The notes under the pieces were generated by a model. The model was not told the origin of the DNA. It searched no databases and was given only the letters and a program-made list of their open reading frames with translations. A stretch of DNA of 64,000 nucleotides from JALCLA01 sp965653565 (lineage in GTDB: Bacteria > Pseudomonadota > Gammaproteobacteria > Xanthomonadales > Xanthomonadaceae), in NCBI GenBank assembly GCA_965653565.1, contig CBFHAI010000018.1, forward strand, positions 1 through 64,000. The letters run 5' to 3'. Positions 1-7,818 of the stretch are shown here, one piece after another. The translations under genes and the position numbers were made by a program. The first letter of the stretch is position 1; the number at the start of each line of letters is the position of its first letter.

Positions 1-165
1 TTCCCGATTCCCGATTCCCGATTCCCGATTCCCGATTCCCGATTCCCGATTCCCGCAGAAAACCGAAGCTCGCTCGACCTCGAATCCGCGCAAAAACGTA
101 GCTCGCTCTAACTCCCGATTCCCGACTCCCGATTCCCGGCACCTTCCGCTTCCCGATTGCCGGCT
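1..165. repeat. Tandem heptamer repeat TTCCCGA (GGGAATC on the other strand)
   Basis: Positions 1-55 are seven full copies of TTCCCGA plus a partial copy, and the array probably continues left of the window. After a 55-base spacer, degenerate copies resume at about 111-165. The same heptamer builds the hairpin at 35737-35818. Such arrays are familiar between genes in Xanthomonadales. The second block lies inside the 3' end of the histidine kinase gene and supplies its last codons. Confidence 0.85.
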
Positions 166-1448
166 TCCCGCAAATACGGCTCGAATTCGAGCGTCGCCAC
201 CGCGCCATGCGGCACGCGCGGACGGATTGATGCACGCCAGTCGTACAACTCGCAGAGGCGACGCACGATCGCCAGGCCGATTCCCGCACCCTTGCTGCCT
301 TCCGCACTTTTGCCGCGATAGCCGCGATCGAACAGATGCTCCGCATCTTCGACGCTGATGCCGGGGCCGGTGTCGGCGACTTCGACGCGATCGCCCAACA
401 CGGTGACCACGACCTCGCCCTGCGCGGTGTATTTGCAGGCGTTGCCGATCAGGTTGCCCAAAGCGACGGAAACCACGGCTTCGGGCGCGTCGACCAGCAC
501 ATCGCTCTGGCCTTCGACGCGGATCTGCACGGATTTGCTGCCGACATGCACGCGATTGGCTTCGGCCAGCAATTCGACGAGTTTGCGCACATCGGTGGGA
601 CCGTCGCCGCGTTCGTTGCGCGATAGCATCAGCAAGGCCGTCGTCAGATCGGCGCACTGCTGCGTCGCGCGTTCGATGCGCTTGAGACGCTGCTGCATTT
701 TCTCGGTCAGCTCGGGCTGCGCGAGCAGCAGCTCCGTCGCGCCGCGGATCACTGCCAGCGGCGTGCGTAGTTCGTGGCTGACGTCGGCGTTGAATTCACG
801 ATCGCGCGTGACGCGCTCGGTGAGCTGGTCGGCGTAGTCGTCGAGGGCGGCGGCGAGTTGACCCACTTCATCGTCGGCGAAATTCGGCGCGAGTTTCTGC
901 GGCTTCTGCTCGCCATGGAACGCACGCAGACGCGTGACCAGGTCGGCTACCGGCCGCATCACCCTGCGCGACGACCAGTAACCGACGAGCCAAGCCAGGC
1001 CCGTCAGCAAGATCACCGAAGTGCACAGCAACACGATCATCTGCCGGAAACCGAGTTCCGCACCGCTGACGTCGTAGCGGACGAAGCTGATCAGATCTTC
1101 GTCACGGCGGACCGCGAGCTTGAACTGCCGGATGCGGCCTTGTTCATCGAATTCGGTGATGTCGTGCACACCGGTTTCGAGCGATTGCCAAGCGAGCGGC
1201 GCCTTGTAGATCGTGCGCGGGCTCCAGGTGAAAGCATCGAAGGTCGTGAACGCCGGCTGCTTTTCCGGATCGGCCCGTACCTGCTGCACCAGATTGTCGA
1301 CTTCACGCTGCAACGTGTCTTCGACGTATTGGTTTTCGATGCGTGCGCGCAGCACCAGCGTAGAGACGGCAAACAACGCCGTCAGGCCGAACCCCAACAC
1401 CACGAACGACAAGATGATGCGGCTGCGAAGCCGGCGCCGGTATTGCAT
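108..1448 (-). CDS. Two-component sensor histidine kinase
   Basis: Membrane sensor kinase (446 aa) that would phosphorylate the response regulator encoded just upstream on the same strand. Membrane segments lie at about residues 11-33 and 137-157, enclosing a sensor region of about 100 residues. HAMP follows, then HisKA with SHELRTP (phospho-acceptor His225), and an HATPase domain with the N box around 332-340, DTGPGI at 359-364 and GAGIGLAIV near 387. The start lies 9 bp after the regulator stop, so the pair should be co-transcribed. The C-terminal ~20 residues (ending NRESGIGS) are translated heptamer repeat, so the original end was probably near residue 425. The stimulus is unknown. Confidence 0.95.
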   Translation of the reverse strand: MQYRRRLRSRIILSFVVLGFGLTALFAVSTLVLRARIENQYVEDTLQREVDNLVQQVRADPEKQPAFTTFDAFTWSPRTIYKAPLAWQSLETGVHDITEFDEQGRIRQFKLAVRRDEDLISFVRYDVSGAELGFRQMIVLLCTSVILLTGLAWLVGYWSSRRVMRPVADLVTRLRAFHGEQKPQKLAPNFADDEVGQLAAALDDYADQLTERVTRDREFNADVSHELRTPLAVIRGATELLLAQPELTEKMQQRLKRIERATQQCADLTTALLMLSRNERGDGPTDVRKLVELLAEANRVHVGSKSVQIRVEGQSDVLVDAPEAVVSVALGNLIGNACKYTAQGEVVVTVLGDRVEVADTGPGISVEDAEHLFDRGYRGKSAEGSKGAGIGLAIVRRLCELYDWRASIRPRVPHGAVATLEFEPYLREAGNREAEGAGNRESGIGS

Positions 1449-1457
1449 CGGCGAAAC

Positions 1458-2138
1458 TTAGGCAGGTTCGGTGTCGGCGATGCGGTAGCCGATGCCGTGC
1501 CGGGTCTGGATCAGCGGCTTGGGGAACGGCTTGTCGACCGCCGCGCGCAGGCCGTGGATGTGCACGCGCAGGCTGTCGGAATCGGGCAATTCCTCGCCCC
1601 AGACGCGGGTTTCCAGTTCCTGCCGGGTGACCACCGCGGGCGAGGATTCCATCAGGCAGCTGAGGATTTTCAGCGCGGTGGGATTGAGCGTGATGTTCTT
1701 GCCGCCGCGCACCACTTCGAGCGTGTCGAGGTTGTATTCGAGATCGGCCACTTTGAGCACGCGCGGCGCCGCGCCCTTGCCGCGGCGCGCGAGCACCGAC
1801 AGGCGCGCTTCGACTTCCTGCAATGCGAAAGGCTTGACGAGGTAATCGTCGGCGCCCGATTCGAAGCCGGCGAGTTTCTGTTCGAGCGCGTCGCGCGCGG
1901 TGAGCATCAGCACCGGCGTCTGCTTGCGCGCGTCGGCGCGCAGTTTGCGGCATACCTCCAGGCCATCCATGCCCGGCAGGTTGAGATCGAGCACGACGGC
2001 GTCGAAGTCGTTGACGATGGCCAGGTGCAGGCCGGTGACGCCATCGGCCGCGAAATCGACGGTATGGCCGCGATCCTCGAGGAAATCGCCGAGGTTGGCC
2101 GCGATGTCGCTATTGTCTTCGATCACCAGGATGCGCAT
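1458..2138 (-). CDS. OmpR/PhoB-family response regulator
   Basis: DNA-binding response regulator (226 aa), partner of the adjacent kinase. The receiver domain spans about residues 1-115 with acidic E7/D8, phospho-acceptor Asp51 in VVLDLNLPG, the T/S position in LTARD and Lys in DDYLVKPF. A winged-helix effector domain (about 130-222) holds the TRQELETRVWG and LRVHIHGLRAAVDKPF blocks typical of the OmpR class. It is first in a two-gene operon. The overall look is close to QseB/PmrA-like regulators, but the regulon cannot be told from sequence. Confidence 0.95.
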   Translation of the reverse strand: MRILVIEDNSDIAANLGDFLEDRGHTVDFAADGVTGLHLAIVNDFDAVVLDLNLPGMDGLEVCRKLRADARKQTPVLMLTARDALEQKLAGFESGADDYLVKPFALQEVEARLSVLARRGKGAAPRVLKVADLEYNLDTLEVVRGGKNITLNPTALKILSCLMESSPAVVTRQELETRVWGEELPDSDSLRVHIHGLRAAVDKPFPKPLIQTRHGIGYRIADTEPA

Positions 2139-2205
2139 GCGGCCTAGAGTACCGCCATCCTCGCCGCAGAGGCGAGTTTGGCCGCAGCGAAAGACCGCTC
2201 CGCTT

Positions 2206-3981
2206 TCAGTTCACGCTCAGGCTGACGCTGCTTCCGGGCAACAGATCGTGCGTGGCGCGGCAGACGCGCGAGCCGGTCTGGCGGCGGCAGCGCTCGTCGC
2301 TGCCGGCGCGTTGTTCTTCCGAAAGCACGAAATCGAAGCGTTGCGTCAGCGAGGCCGACGCCGCGTTCGCCGGATAGCGCCAGCGCTCGATGGCCTGGCG
2401 TGCCGCGACGTCGAAGGTGCCGACCGGCTGCGCATCGACGATTTCGACATCGACCACGCGGCCTTTCGCATCGACGCGGTAATCGAGCACGACCCAGCCT
2501 TCGACACCGCGCAGGCGGGCGACGCGCGGGTAGGCCGGCGCCACGCGGCGCGTCGGCACCAAGGTCGCGGCTGCGACGTTGCGCTGCCCCGCGGCCGGGG
2601 TTTCGGCGATCGGCGCCGGCGTTCGGGCAACGGCGAGGTCGACCGGCGCGGCGGCGGGAAGCTGCAGTTCGACGCGCGTTTCGTCGGCCAGCGACGGCGG
2701 CGTGAACGGCGCGGCGGACGCGGTTTCGGTCGAGACGGATGCCTCGGCGAGCAATGCACCGGCCATCGGAGTCATAGCAGGCGCGATTGCGGGCATGATT
2801 GCGGCGGGCACGAGTGCGGTGGACTCGCTTGCGACGCTCTCGGTTGCAACAGGCTCGATGTCTACGGGTGCGAGCGCCGGCCGCGGCGCGGAGAAACGCG
2901 CGGCGATGTCGCCGATGACCAGCTCGAAGGCCGGCGCGACCATCGTCGCGGCATTCGCCGTCAGCGCGACGGGCATCGCATCGAGCAGGCCGCCGTCGTC
3001 ATCGCGCGGCACCCACCACACCAGCGCGAGCACGCCGAGCAAGGCGATCGCCACCAGCGATTGCGAATTCTGCGCACGCGGCGCGGGCAGTTCGACGATG
3101 CGCTCGACGCGTTCGAGCAGCGCGCCGCCGGTGGCGGCCAGCGCCGGCATCGGCACATCGTGCGTGCGCGCTTCGGCCAGCGCCAGCAGGGCGCGCGCGT
3201 AGCGCAAGCGGTTGCCGCCGCTCGCCACCACGATTTCGTCGCAGCAAAGTTCGCGGTCTTCGCGCACCTTGCGCGAAATCCAGTGCACCACCGGGTGATA
3301 GAACAGCAAGGTGTCCAGACCCGTCTGCAACAGGTTGAACAGCGGATCGAGCCGGCGCAGATGCGCCAGTTCGTGCACCAGGATCAATTCGAGCTGGTCG
3401 ACCGGCAGCCGCGCGAACAGGCTGGCCGGCAACAAAATAGTCGGACGCAACACGCCCACCAGCATCGGCGTGACGATCTGCGCGCCCTGCTTCAGGCGCA
3501 CCTTCAATTTCACGCCCAGGCGTGCGGCGAGCTGTTCGAAACGCTGCTGCCACTGCGCATCCACCGGCGCGGCTTCATCGCACAGGCGACGCAGCCGGCG
3601 CCACTCGTTCCACAGTCGCATGCTGAGCAGCACCACGCCGATCATCCACGCGCCCACCAGCCACAACAGCCAGGTATCGGCTTCGATGCCGACATCGCGC
3701 GTGGTGGCTTCCATCGCCGAAACCACGGCGCCGCTGGCAGCTTGTAATGCGGCCGGCGGCGCGCCGCCGTCGAGATGGCCGATCAGCGTCAGCAACGGCA
3801 CCAGGGCCAGCGCCAGCAAGGCGACATGGCCGGCCAGCAAACGCGAACGCGGCGCCGGCAATGCGATGCGGGCCAGCGCATACAGCACGCCGATCAGCGC
3901 GCCCTGCCAGAGGAAATCGATCAGCGTCCAGCCGAGCGCCACGGCGCCCGGTTCGATCGTCCGCAGCAGGTCACCGTCCAT
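2206..3981 (-). CDS. BlaR1/MecR1-type M56 peptidase with C-terminal TonB domain
   Basis: Membrane zinc metallopeptidase (591 aa), usually an antirepressor sensor that relieves repression by a BlaI partner. N-terminal membrane helices lie at about 15-40, 48-68 and 103-121. The gluzincin motif HELAH is at 203-207, and a fourth helix is near 305-320. An Ala/Pro-rich periplasmic stretch follows. The C-terminus (about 490-570) resembles a TonB C-terminal domain, with AYPRVARLRGVEGWV and ALERWRYP-like blocks. There is no penicillin-binding domain, so the signal is not obviously a beta-lactam. The start overlaps the end of the BlaI-type gene by 11 bp, implying translational coupling. Confidence 0.9.
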   Translation of the reverse strand: MDGDLLRTIEPGAVALGWTLIDFLWQGALIGVLYALARIALPAPRSRLLAGHVALLALALVPLLTLIGHLDGGAPPAALQAASGAVVSAMEATTRDVGIEADTWLLWLVGAWMIGVVLLSMRLWNEWRRLRRLCDEAAPVDAQWQQRFEQLAARLGVKLKVRLKQGAQIVTPMLVGVLRPTILLPASLFARLPVDQLELILVHELAHLRRLDPLFNLLQTGLDTLLFYHPVVHWISRKVREDRELCCDEIVVASGGNRLRYARALLALAEARTHDVPMPALAATGGALLERVERIVELPAPRAQNSQSLVAIALLGVLALVWWVPRDDDGGLLDAMPVALTANAATMVAPAFELVIGDIAARFSAPRPALAPVDIEPVATESVASESTALVPAAIMPAIAPAMTPMAGALLAEASVSTETASAAPFTPPSLADETRVELQLPAAAPVDLAVARTPAPIAETPAAGQRNVAAATLVPTRRVAPAYPRVARLRGVEGWVVLDYRVDAKGRVVDVEIVDAQPVGTFDVAARQAIERWRYPANAASASLTQRFDFVLSEEQRAGSDERCRRQTGSRVCRATHDLLPGSSVSLSVN

Positions 3982-4366
3982 CGCGCTCGCGCTCCAGCCG
4001 ATCCAACAGTTCGCGCACCTGGGCCAGTTCCTCGGGCTTGGGCGCCTCGCCCGTACCGAGCACGCTCAGCACCAGATCCATCGGCTTGCCGCCGAACAAT
4101 TGCTTGACGATGGGCCCGAGCAAGCGCGTGCGCGCCGCATCGCGCGACACCACCGCGCGGAACACATGCGCGCGCTGCGTATCGTCGCGTTCCACCAGGC
4201 CCTTGGCGTGCATCACCTGCAGCAGTTTCAGGGCCGTGGTGTAGCCGCCGCCGTCGTTTTCGTAGAGTGCCTCGTAGACTTCGCGCACGGTGGCCTGGCC
4301 GCGCTCCCACAGCACATCGAGGATGGCCAGTTCGGATTCGGTGGGTCGTGGTGGCTTGGTGCTCAT
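3971..4366 (-). CDS. BlaI/MecI/CopY-family transcriptional repressor
   Basis: Winged-helix repressor (131 aa), the normal size for BlaI/MecI. The N-terminal domain contains ESELAILDVLWERG and TVREVYEAL, and GGYTTALKLLQVM forms the recognition helix region. The C-terminal half (VSRDAARTRLLGPIVKQLF onward) is the dimerization/cleavage part. It overlaps the M56 peptidase gene by 11 bp, the classic repressor/sensor-protease pair. I do not see the dyad found at 5106-5119 in front of this gene, so its own operator is not identified. Confidence 0.93.
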   Translation of the reverse strand: MSTKPPRPTESELAILDVLWERGQATVREVYEALYENDGGGYTTALKLLQVMHAKGLVERDDTQRAHVFRAVVSRDAARTRLLGPIVKQLFGGKPMDLVLSVLGTGEAPKPEELAQVRELLDRLERERDGR

Positions 4367-4470
4367 CGAGACGGCTCGCTGCTGCAGTGGAACGGAAAAA
4401 CCCCCGGCGCGCCAACCCGCGTGCCGGGGTCAAGCGTAGCGCGATCCGGCGCGCCGGGCAGCAGGGAACT

Positions 4471-4965
4471 CTACATACCACCGCGACCGGGTTTCTCCTG
4501 CGGCAGGATGTCGCCCAGGCTGCGGCGCTTCTCGATGTCCTCGCGCGATTGCTCGCTGGCGCGGCGCCATTCGGCGACGGTGCGGCAGGTGTTGGTGGTG
4601 CGGTGCGAGCCGACGCGCTTCTCGCGCTTGCACTGGATACGGCTGTCCTTGTTGGCCTTGGTGAGCAGCGCGTTCACCAGCTCCTGATCGTTGATCAGCT
4701 TGACGCGGTCGGCCTGGTCGATCCCTTCCAGCGAGCTGCGGCCATTCATGATCGCCGCCATGCGGTCGAGCGCGGCGAACACCTCGGCCTTGTCGGCGTC
4801 GCTGATCTCCTTGAAGTGCTCGCCCTGCTCAATCTCCTGCATCACCGCGGTTTTTTGATCGGCGAACGCTTCCGGATCGGCCTTGACCACGGGCACCGCC
4901 GATTTCGCCGACACCGCGGACGCGAAAACGAAGGCGGCACTCAACAGCACAAGTTTCAGTTTCAT
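4471..4965 (-). CDS. Small secreted protein, paralogue 1 (CxREK / GSxRT motif)
   Basis: Exported protein of 164 aa with a signal peptide at 1-20 (cleavage after AVSA). It is not a family I can name. The body is charged and helical. Near residues 110-128 it has SRIQC, KREK, GSHRT and TC, so two cysteines flank a basic segment. A similar block is common in small periplasmic proteins of this group. It is paralogous to the gene at 5137-5613 in length, layout and this block. It lies between the BlaI/BlaR pair and its paralogue and has its own well-formed promoter at 5078-5106. Confidence 0.75.
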   Translation of the reverse strand: MKLKLVLLSAAFVFASAVSAKSAVPVVKADPEAFADQKTAVMQEIEQGEHFKEISDADKAEVFAALDRMAAIMNGRSSLEGIDQADRVKLINDQELVNALLTKANKDSRIQCKREKRVGSHRTTNTCRTVAEWRRASEQSREDIEKRRSLGDILPQEKPGRGGM

Positions 4966-5077
4966 GGGGCTACGGCTCCGGGCAAGGGTCGCTTGATGGT
5001 TTCAAGGTCACCCGGCCGGCCGGCCCGAACCCCGGTCGGGGCGGGGCCCGCGCCGGCGCGGCCGGGGCACGCGACCG

Positions 5078-5120
5078 ATCGTACGAAGGACGTCGTATAA
5101 AGTCAACGAAGGACTTCGTA
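5078..5120 (-). promoter_or_regulatory. Sigma-70-like promoter with dyad operator, upstream of paralogue 1
   Basis: On the minus strand TTGACT (5101-5106) and TACGAT (5078-5083) are separated by 17 bp. A palindrome ACGAAGGACTTCGT (5106-5119) abuts the -35 box, and a second imperfect copy ACGAAGGACGTCGT lies in the spacer near the -10. The leader to the start at 4965 is about 105 nt. The arrangement suggests a repressible promoter. The same dyad occurs at the paralogue's promoter (5640-5683). Confidence 0.6.
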
Positions 5121-5136
5121 GCAGACTGTTACAGCC

Positions 5137-5613
5137 TCATTCCCGGCGCTGGCCGACCTCGGAGCGCGGCCGGCGGTCGTATTCGCGCTGGGTCCGTTCG
5201 CGCTCGCGGCGCAGTTCGCCCAGCGTGTGGCAGGTGGCCTGGGTGCGGTTGGAGCCGATGATCTTTTCGCGCCGGCATTTGAGCCGGCTGTCGTACGCGG
5301 CCTGGGTGAGCACGCGTTGCACCAGGTCGTGATCGGCGGCGATCCGTTCGCGCGCGGCGGCATCGCGCTGTGCCTCGGGCGTGCCGACGGCGATGGCGAG
5401 GCGGTCGAGCGCGGCCAGCACTTGCTCGCGCTGGGTGCGGGTCAGTTCGCGATAGCGCTTGCCGTCTTCGATACCTTTCAGCAGATCGGTTTTCTTGGCC
5501 TCGATGGCGGCCGGTTCGAGCGCGAAACTCTCGTCCGGTTTGCTTGCAGCCGTGGCCGCGCAAGCCACCAGCGCGCATCCAAACAACACCCACACGCAGG
5601 ACCACAACTTCAT
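5137..5613 (-). CDS. Small secreted protein, paralogue 2 (CxREK / GSxRT motif)
   Basis: Exported protein of 158 aa. I start it at 5613 because the signal peptide (MKLWSCVWVLFGCALVACAA) begins there and GGAGA precedes it by about 8 nt; a longer frame upstream has no support. A lipobox is conceivable (VACA around Cys18), so it may be a lipoprotein. The mature part shares with paralogue 1 a helical, charged body and the block SRLKC, RREK, GSNRT, TCHT. The function is unknown. The gene has its own promoter with the same dyad, so the two look co-regulated rather than co-transcribed. Confidence 0.72.
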   Translation of the reverse strand: MKLWSCVWVLFGCALVACAATAASKPDESFALEPAAIEAKKTDLLKGIEDGKRYRELTRTQREQVLAALDRLAIAVGTPEAQRDAAARERIAADHDLVQRVLTQAAYDSRLKCRREKIIGSNRTQATCHTLGELRRERERTQREYDRRPRSEVGQRRE

Positions 5614-5639
5614 CGTCGGCTCTCCGGACAGGAGGCCGG

Positions 5640-5683
5640 AGCGTACGAAAGCGCAGTCGCGCGCGTCAACGAAACACTTCGTA
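5640..5683 (-). promoter_or_regulatory. Promoter with dyad operator, upstream of paralogue 2
   Basis: On the minus strand TTGACG (5664-5669) and TACGCT (5640-5645) are 18 bp apart. The dyad ACGAAACACTTCGT (5669-5682) abuts the -35 box exactly as at the other paralogue, giving a shared ACGAA-N4-TTCGT core. The predicted leader is only about 20 nt. Matching geometry at two promoters makes a common regulator likely. Confidence 0.6.
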
Positions 5684-5773
5684 AGAACGCTTCGTCCGGT
5701 CGCAAACGGGAGGTCGATGGGCGGGTCCGACCTTGGCGGTCGACCGTCGCGCGGGCCGGCAATTCCACGGCCG

Positions 5774-5825
5774 CAAAATAAAAGACCCACGGAGGCGAAT
5801 TGGGGGAACGCGCCTCGCGTGGGTC
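5774..5825 (-). terminator. Rho-independent terminator of the rimB-rimK transcript
   Basis: A stem of GACCCACG plus GAGGCG arms pairs across 5784-5825, followed on the minus strand by TTTTATTTT. It lies about 200 bp beyond the rimK stop and before the secreted-protein promoter. Between this hairpin and rimK (5826-6022) I see no gene. Confidence 0.7.
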
Positions 5826-6022
5826 AAAAAGCTACTGCCCCGATTACCGTAATCTGCAAGTCAACCTGGATCTGACTTAGGAGTGTCTAGCAGAACTTAC
5901 TGGCAGCCGCAGGTTAAGCGCGGGGCGATTAAGAACCCGTTAAATCGAATTCAAGGTTGCGTTAAGGGCCGCAAATCGGACATCGCGCAGCGGTCGGCGC
6001 GTGATCCGACGCGCAGGCATGA

Positions 6023-6931
6023 TCAGGCATTCTTCGATTTGGCGCGGCGTTTGGCGCGCGTCACGCTGGCATCGATGTAGTCGATCACCGTGCCGGCCAC
6101 ATCGAGCTGGGTGGCGCCTTCGATGCCTTCCAGCCCCGGCGACGAGTTCACTTCCAGCACCAGCGGCCCGCGCTTGGAACGCAGCAGATCGACGCCGGCC
6201 ACATTGAGCCCCATCACTTTTGCCGCGCGGATCGCCGTCTCGCGCTCCTCGTCGTTGAGTTGCACAGCCTTGGCGGTGCCGCCGCGATGCAGGTTGGAAC
6301 GGAACTCGCCCTTGCGCGCCTGGCGCCGCATCGCAGCCACCACTTCGCTGCCGACGACGAAACAACGCACGTCCGAGCCTTTTGCCTCGGCGATGAATTC
6401 CTGCACCAGGAAATTCGCGTACAGGCCGCGAAACGCTTCGATCACGCTGCGCGAGGCCGAGGCGCGCTCGGCCAGGATCACACCGTTGCCCTGGCTGCCT
6501 TCGGTGAGTTTGATCACATGCGGCGGATTGCCGAGCATGCGCAGCAGGTCGGCGGTGTCGTCGGGATTGTCGCCGAACACCGTGCGCGGCAGCCCGATGT
6601 CCTGCTTGGCGAGCAACTGATGGCAGCGCAGCTTGTCGCGCGCGCGCAGGATCGCATCCGACCCGTTCGGCGTGTAGACGCCCATCATCTCGAACTGCCG
6701 CAGCACGGCGGTGCCGTAGAACGTGACCGAGGCGCCGATGCGCGGCAGCACGGCGTCGTAATCCGACAGCACGCGGCCCTTGTAATGCATCTCGAACGAG
6801 CCCGGCGCGATGCGCATGTAGCAGCGCAAGGGATCGAGTACGCGCACCGTGTGGCCGCGCGCGCGCGCCGCCTCGATCAGGCGCTGGGTCGAATACAACT
6901 TGCTGTTGCGCGAAAGGATCGCCAGCTTCAT
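6023..6931 (-). CDS. rimK: RimK, ATP-grasp glutamate ligase for ribosomal protein S6
   Basis: ATP-grasp ligase (302 aa; E. coli RimK is about 300) that adds glutamate residues to the C-terminus of ribosomal protein S6. The N-terminal domain starts with the typical MKLAILSRNSKLYST. The ATP-grasp core includes KLTEGSQGNGVILAE (nucleotide grip), LVQEFIAEAKGSDVRCFVVG, and the Mg-binding PLVLEVNSSPGLEGIE near the C-terminus. It lies 25 bp downstream of the retropepsin-like rimB gene on the same strand, which is the known RimB/RimK pairing, and is followed by a terminator. Confidence 0.96.
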   Translation of the reverse strand: MKLAILSRNSKLYSTQRLIEAARARGHTVRVLDPLRCYMRIAPGSFEMHYKGRVLSDYDAVLPRIGASVTFYGTAVLRQFEMMGVYTPNGSDAILRARDKLRCHQLLAKQDIGLPRTVFGDNPDDTADLLRMLGNPPHVIKLTEGSQGNGVILAERASASRSVIEAFRGLYANFLVQEFIAEAKGSDVRCFVVGSEVVAAMRRQARKGEFRSNLHRGGTAKAVQLNDEERETAIRAAKVMGLNVAGVDLLRSKRGPLVLEVNSSPGLEGIEGATQLDVAGTVIDYIDASVTRAKRRAKSKNA

Positions 6932-6956
6932 AGCGCGGATTTCATATCGCGAGTTT

Positions 6957-7409
6957 TCATGCGGAAGTTCCGGCTTCGTCGTCGCGGTCGCCGAACACGA
7001 AGGAGCGTTGTGGATCGATCAGGAAACGGCGCGCCATCGCGGTGCGGCCGAGCAGCATGGGAAACAGCATATTGCGCCGATTGGTCAGATTGATTTCGAT
7101 CGGAAAACGCCGGCCGGCCAGTGCCATCCGGGTGCGGATGAAAACGCGCTCGGAAGTATGACCGCCCGAATCGGTGACGGGCCGGCGATCGACCACGCGG
7201 CTCACGCACTCGCGCAGTTCGTCGCCGACACCGGTGTGCACCGTGAAGCGCACCCACTCGATGTCGTCGCCTTCGTTCCAGGTGACGAGATCTTCGACAT
7301 GCAGCGCCGACGACCGCGCGCCGCTGTCCACCTTGGCGCGAATCGCCTCGATACCCAACTGCGGCAGGGCCAGCCATTCGCGCCACCCGAGCACCTTGCG
7401 CGTCCGCAT
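6957..7409 (-). CDS. rimB: RimB-type retropepsin-like ATP-dependent zinc protease family protein
   Basis: Protein of 150 aa, Pfam-type putative ATP-dependent zinc protease (retropepsin-like fold). The aspartic-protease-like motif is KVDSGARSSALHV, followed by RRNMLFPMLLGRTAMARRFLIDP near the end. Family members begin close to the (L/I)GWREW block, so I use the ATG at 7409; an in-frame ATG at 7439 would add ten residues. RimB homologues occur with RimK and modulate S6 modification, which fits the 25-bp gap to rimK. The two acts on S6 are known for the family; here they are inferred from context. Confidence 0.88.
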   Translation of the reverse strand: MRTRKVLGWREWLALPQLGIEAIRAKVDSGARSSALHVEDLVTWNEGDDIEWVRFTVHTGVGDELRECVSRVVDRRPVTDSGGHTSERVFIRTRMALAGRRFPIEINLTNRRNMLFPMLLGRTAMARRFLIDPQRSFVFGDRDDEAGTSA

Positions 7410-7440
7410 GCCTCGCACCCCCGCCCTCGCCAGACGCAAA

Positions 7441-7460
7441 CGGCGGCCGTGGGGCCGCCG
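7441..7460 (-). other. Stem-loop in the rimB leader
   Basis: CGGCGGCC-GTGG-GGCCGCCG is a perfect 8-bp stem with a 4-nt loop, followed on the minus strand by TTTG. An extended -10-like TGCTATCGT lies upstream near 7513-7521 on that strand, so the hairpin would be in the rimB leader. It may be an attenuator, or no more than a GC-rich palindrome. The rest of 7461-7818 holds no gene I can support. Confidence 0.4.
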
Positions 7461-7818
7461 CTCGAACCGTATCGCGCCACCGGCTTCCGCCGCGTCGCGT
7501 GTGAGCGATCACGATAGCAGAAGGGCATGCGGGAGCGCTCGTGCGGGCTCGGCGGCAAACAGGTGCCGGGTTTCGAACTTCGAACCTTGAAGCAAACCGG
7601 CGGCGATATTTTTCTGTTGCTCAGGTGCGCTTGCTCTGGCCGCTAATCGGGTCGGTTGCGTACTACCGGATGTCCAACCTGCCCGGTGCAATCGCGCCTG
7701 ACCTGGTTGGATGACATGCAGATGGCGCAAGCGCGATCTGCGCCATCCATCGCGTCGATCGTGGGCCGGAACAGCGCTGGACTTCCGACGACGTCAGATG
7801 CAACAAGCGAGGACAGTC

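Noticed and set aside
1..165. CRISPR-like array at the window start
   Set aside because: Seven-base head-to-tail units without spacers; a simple tandem repeat.
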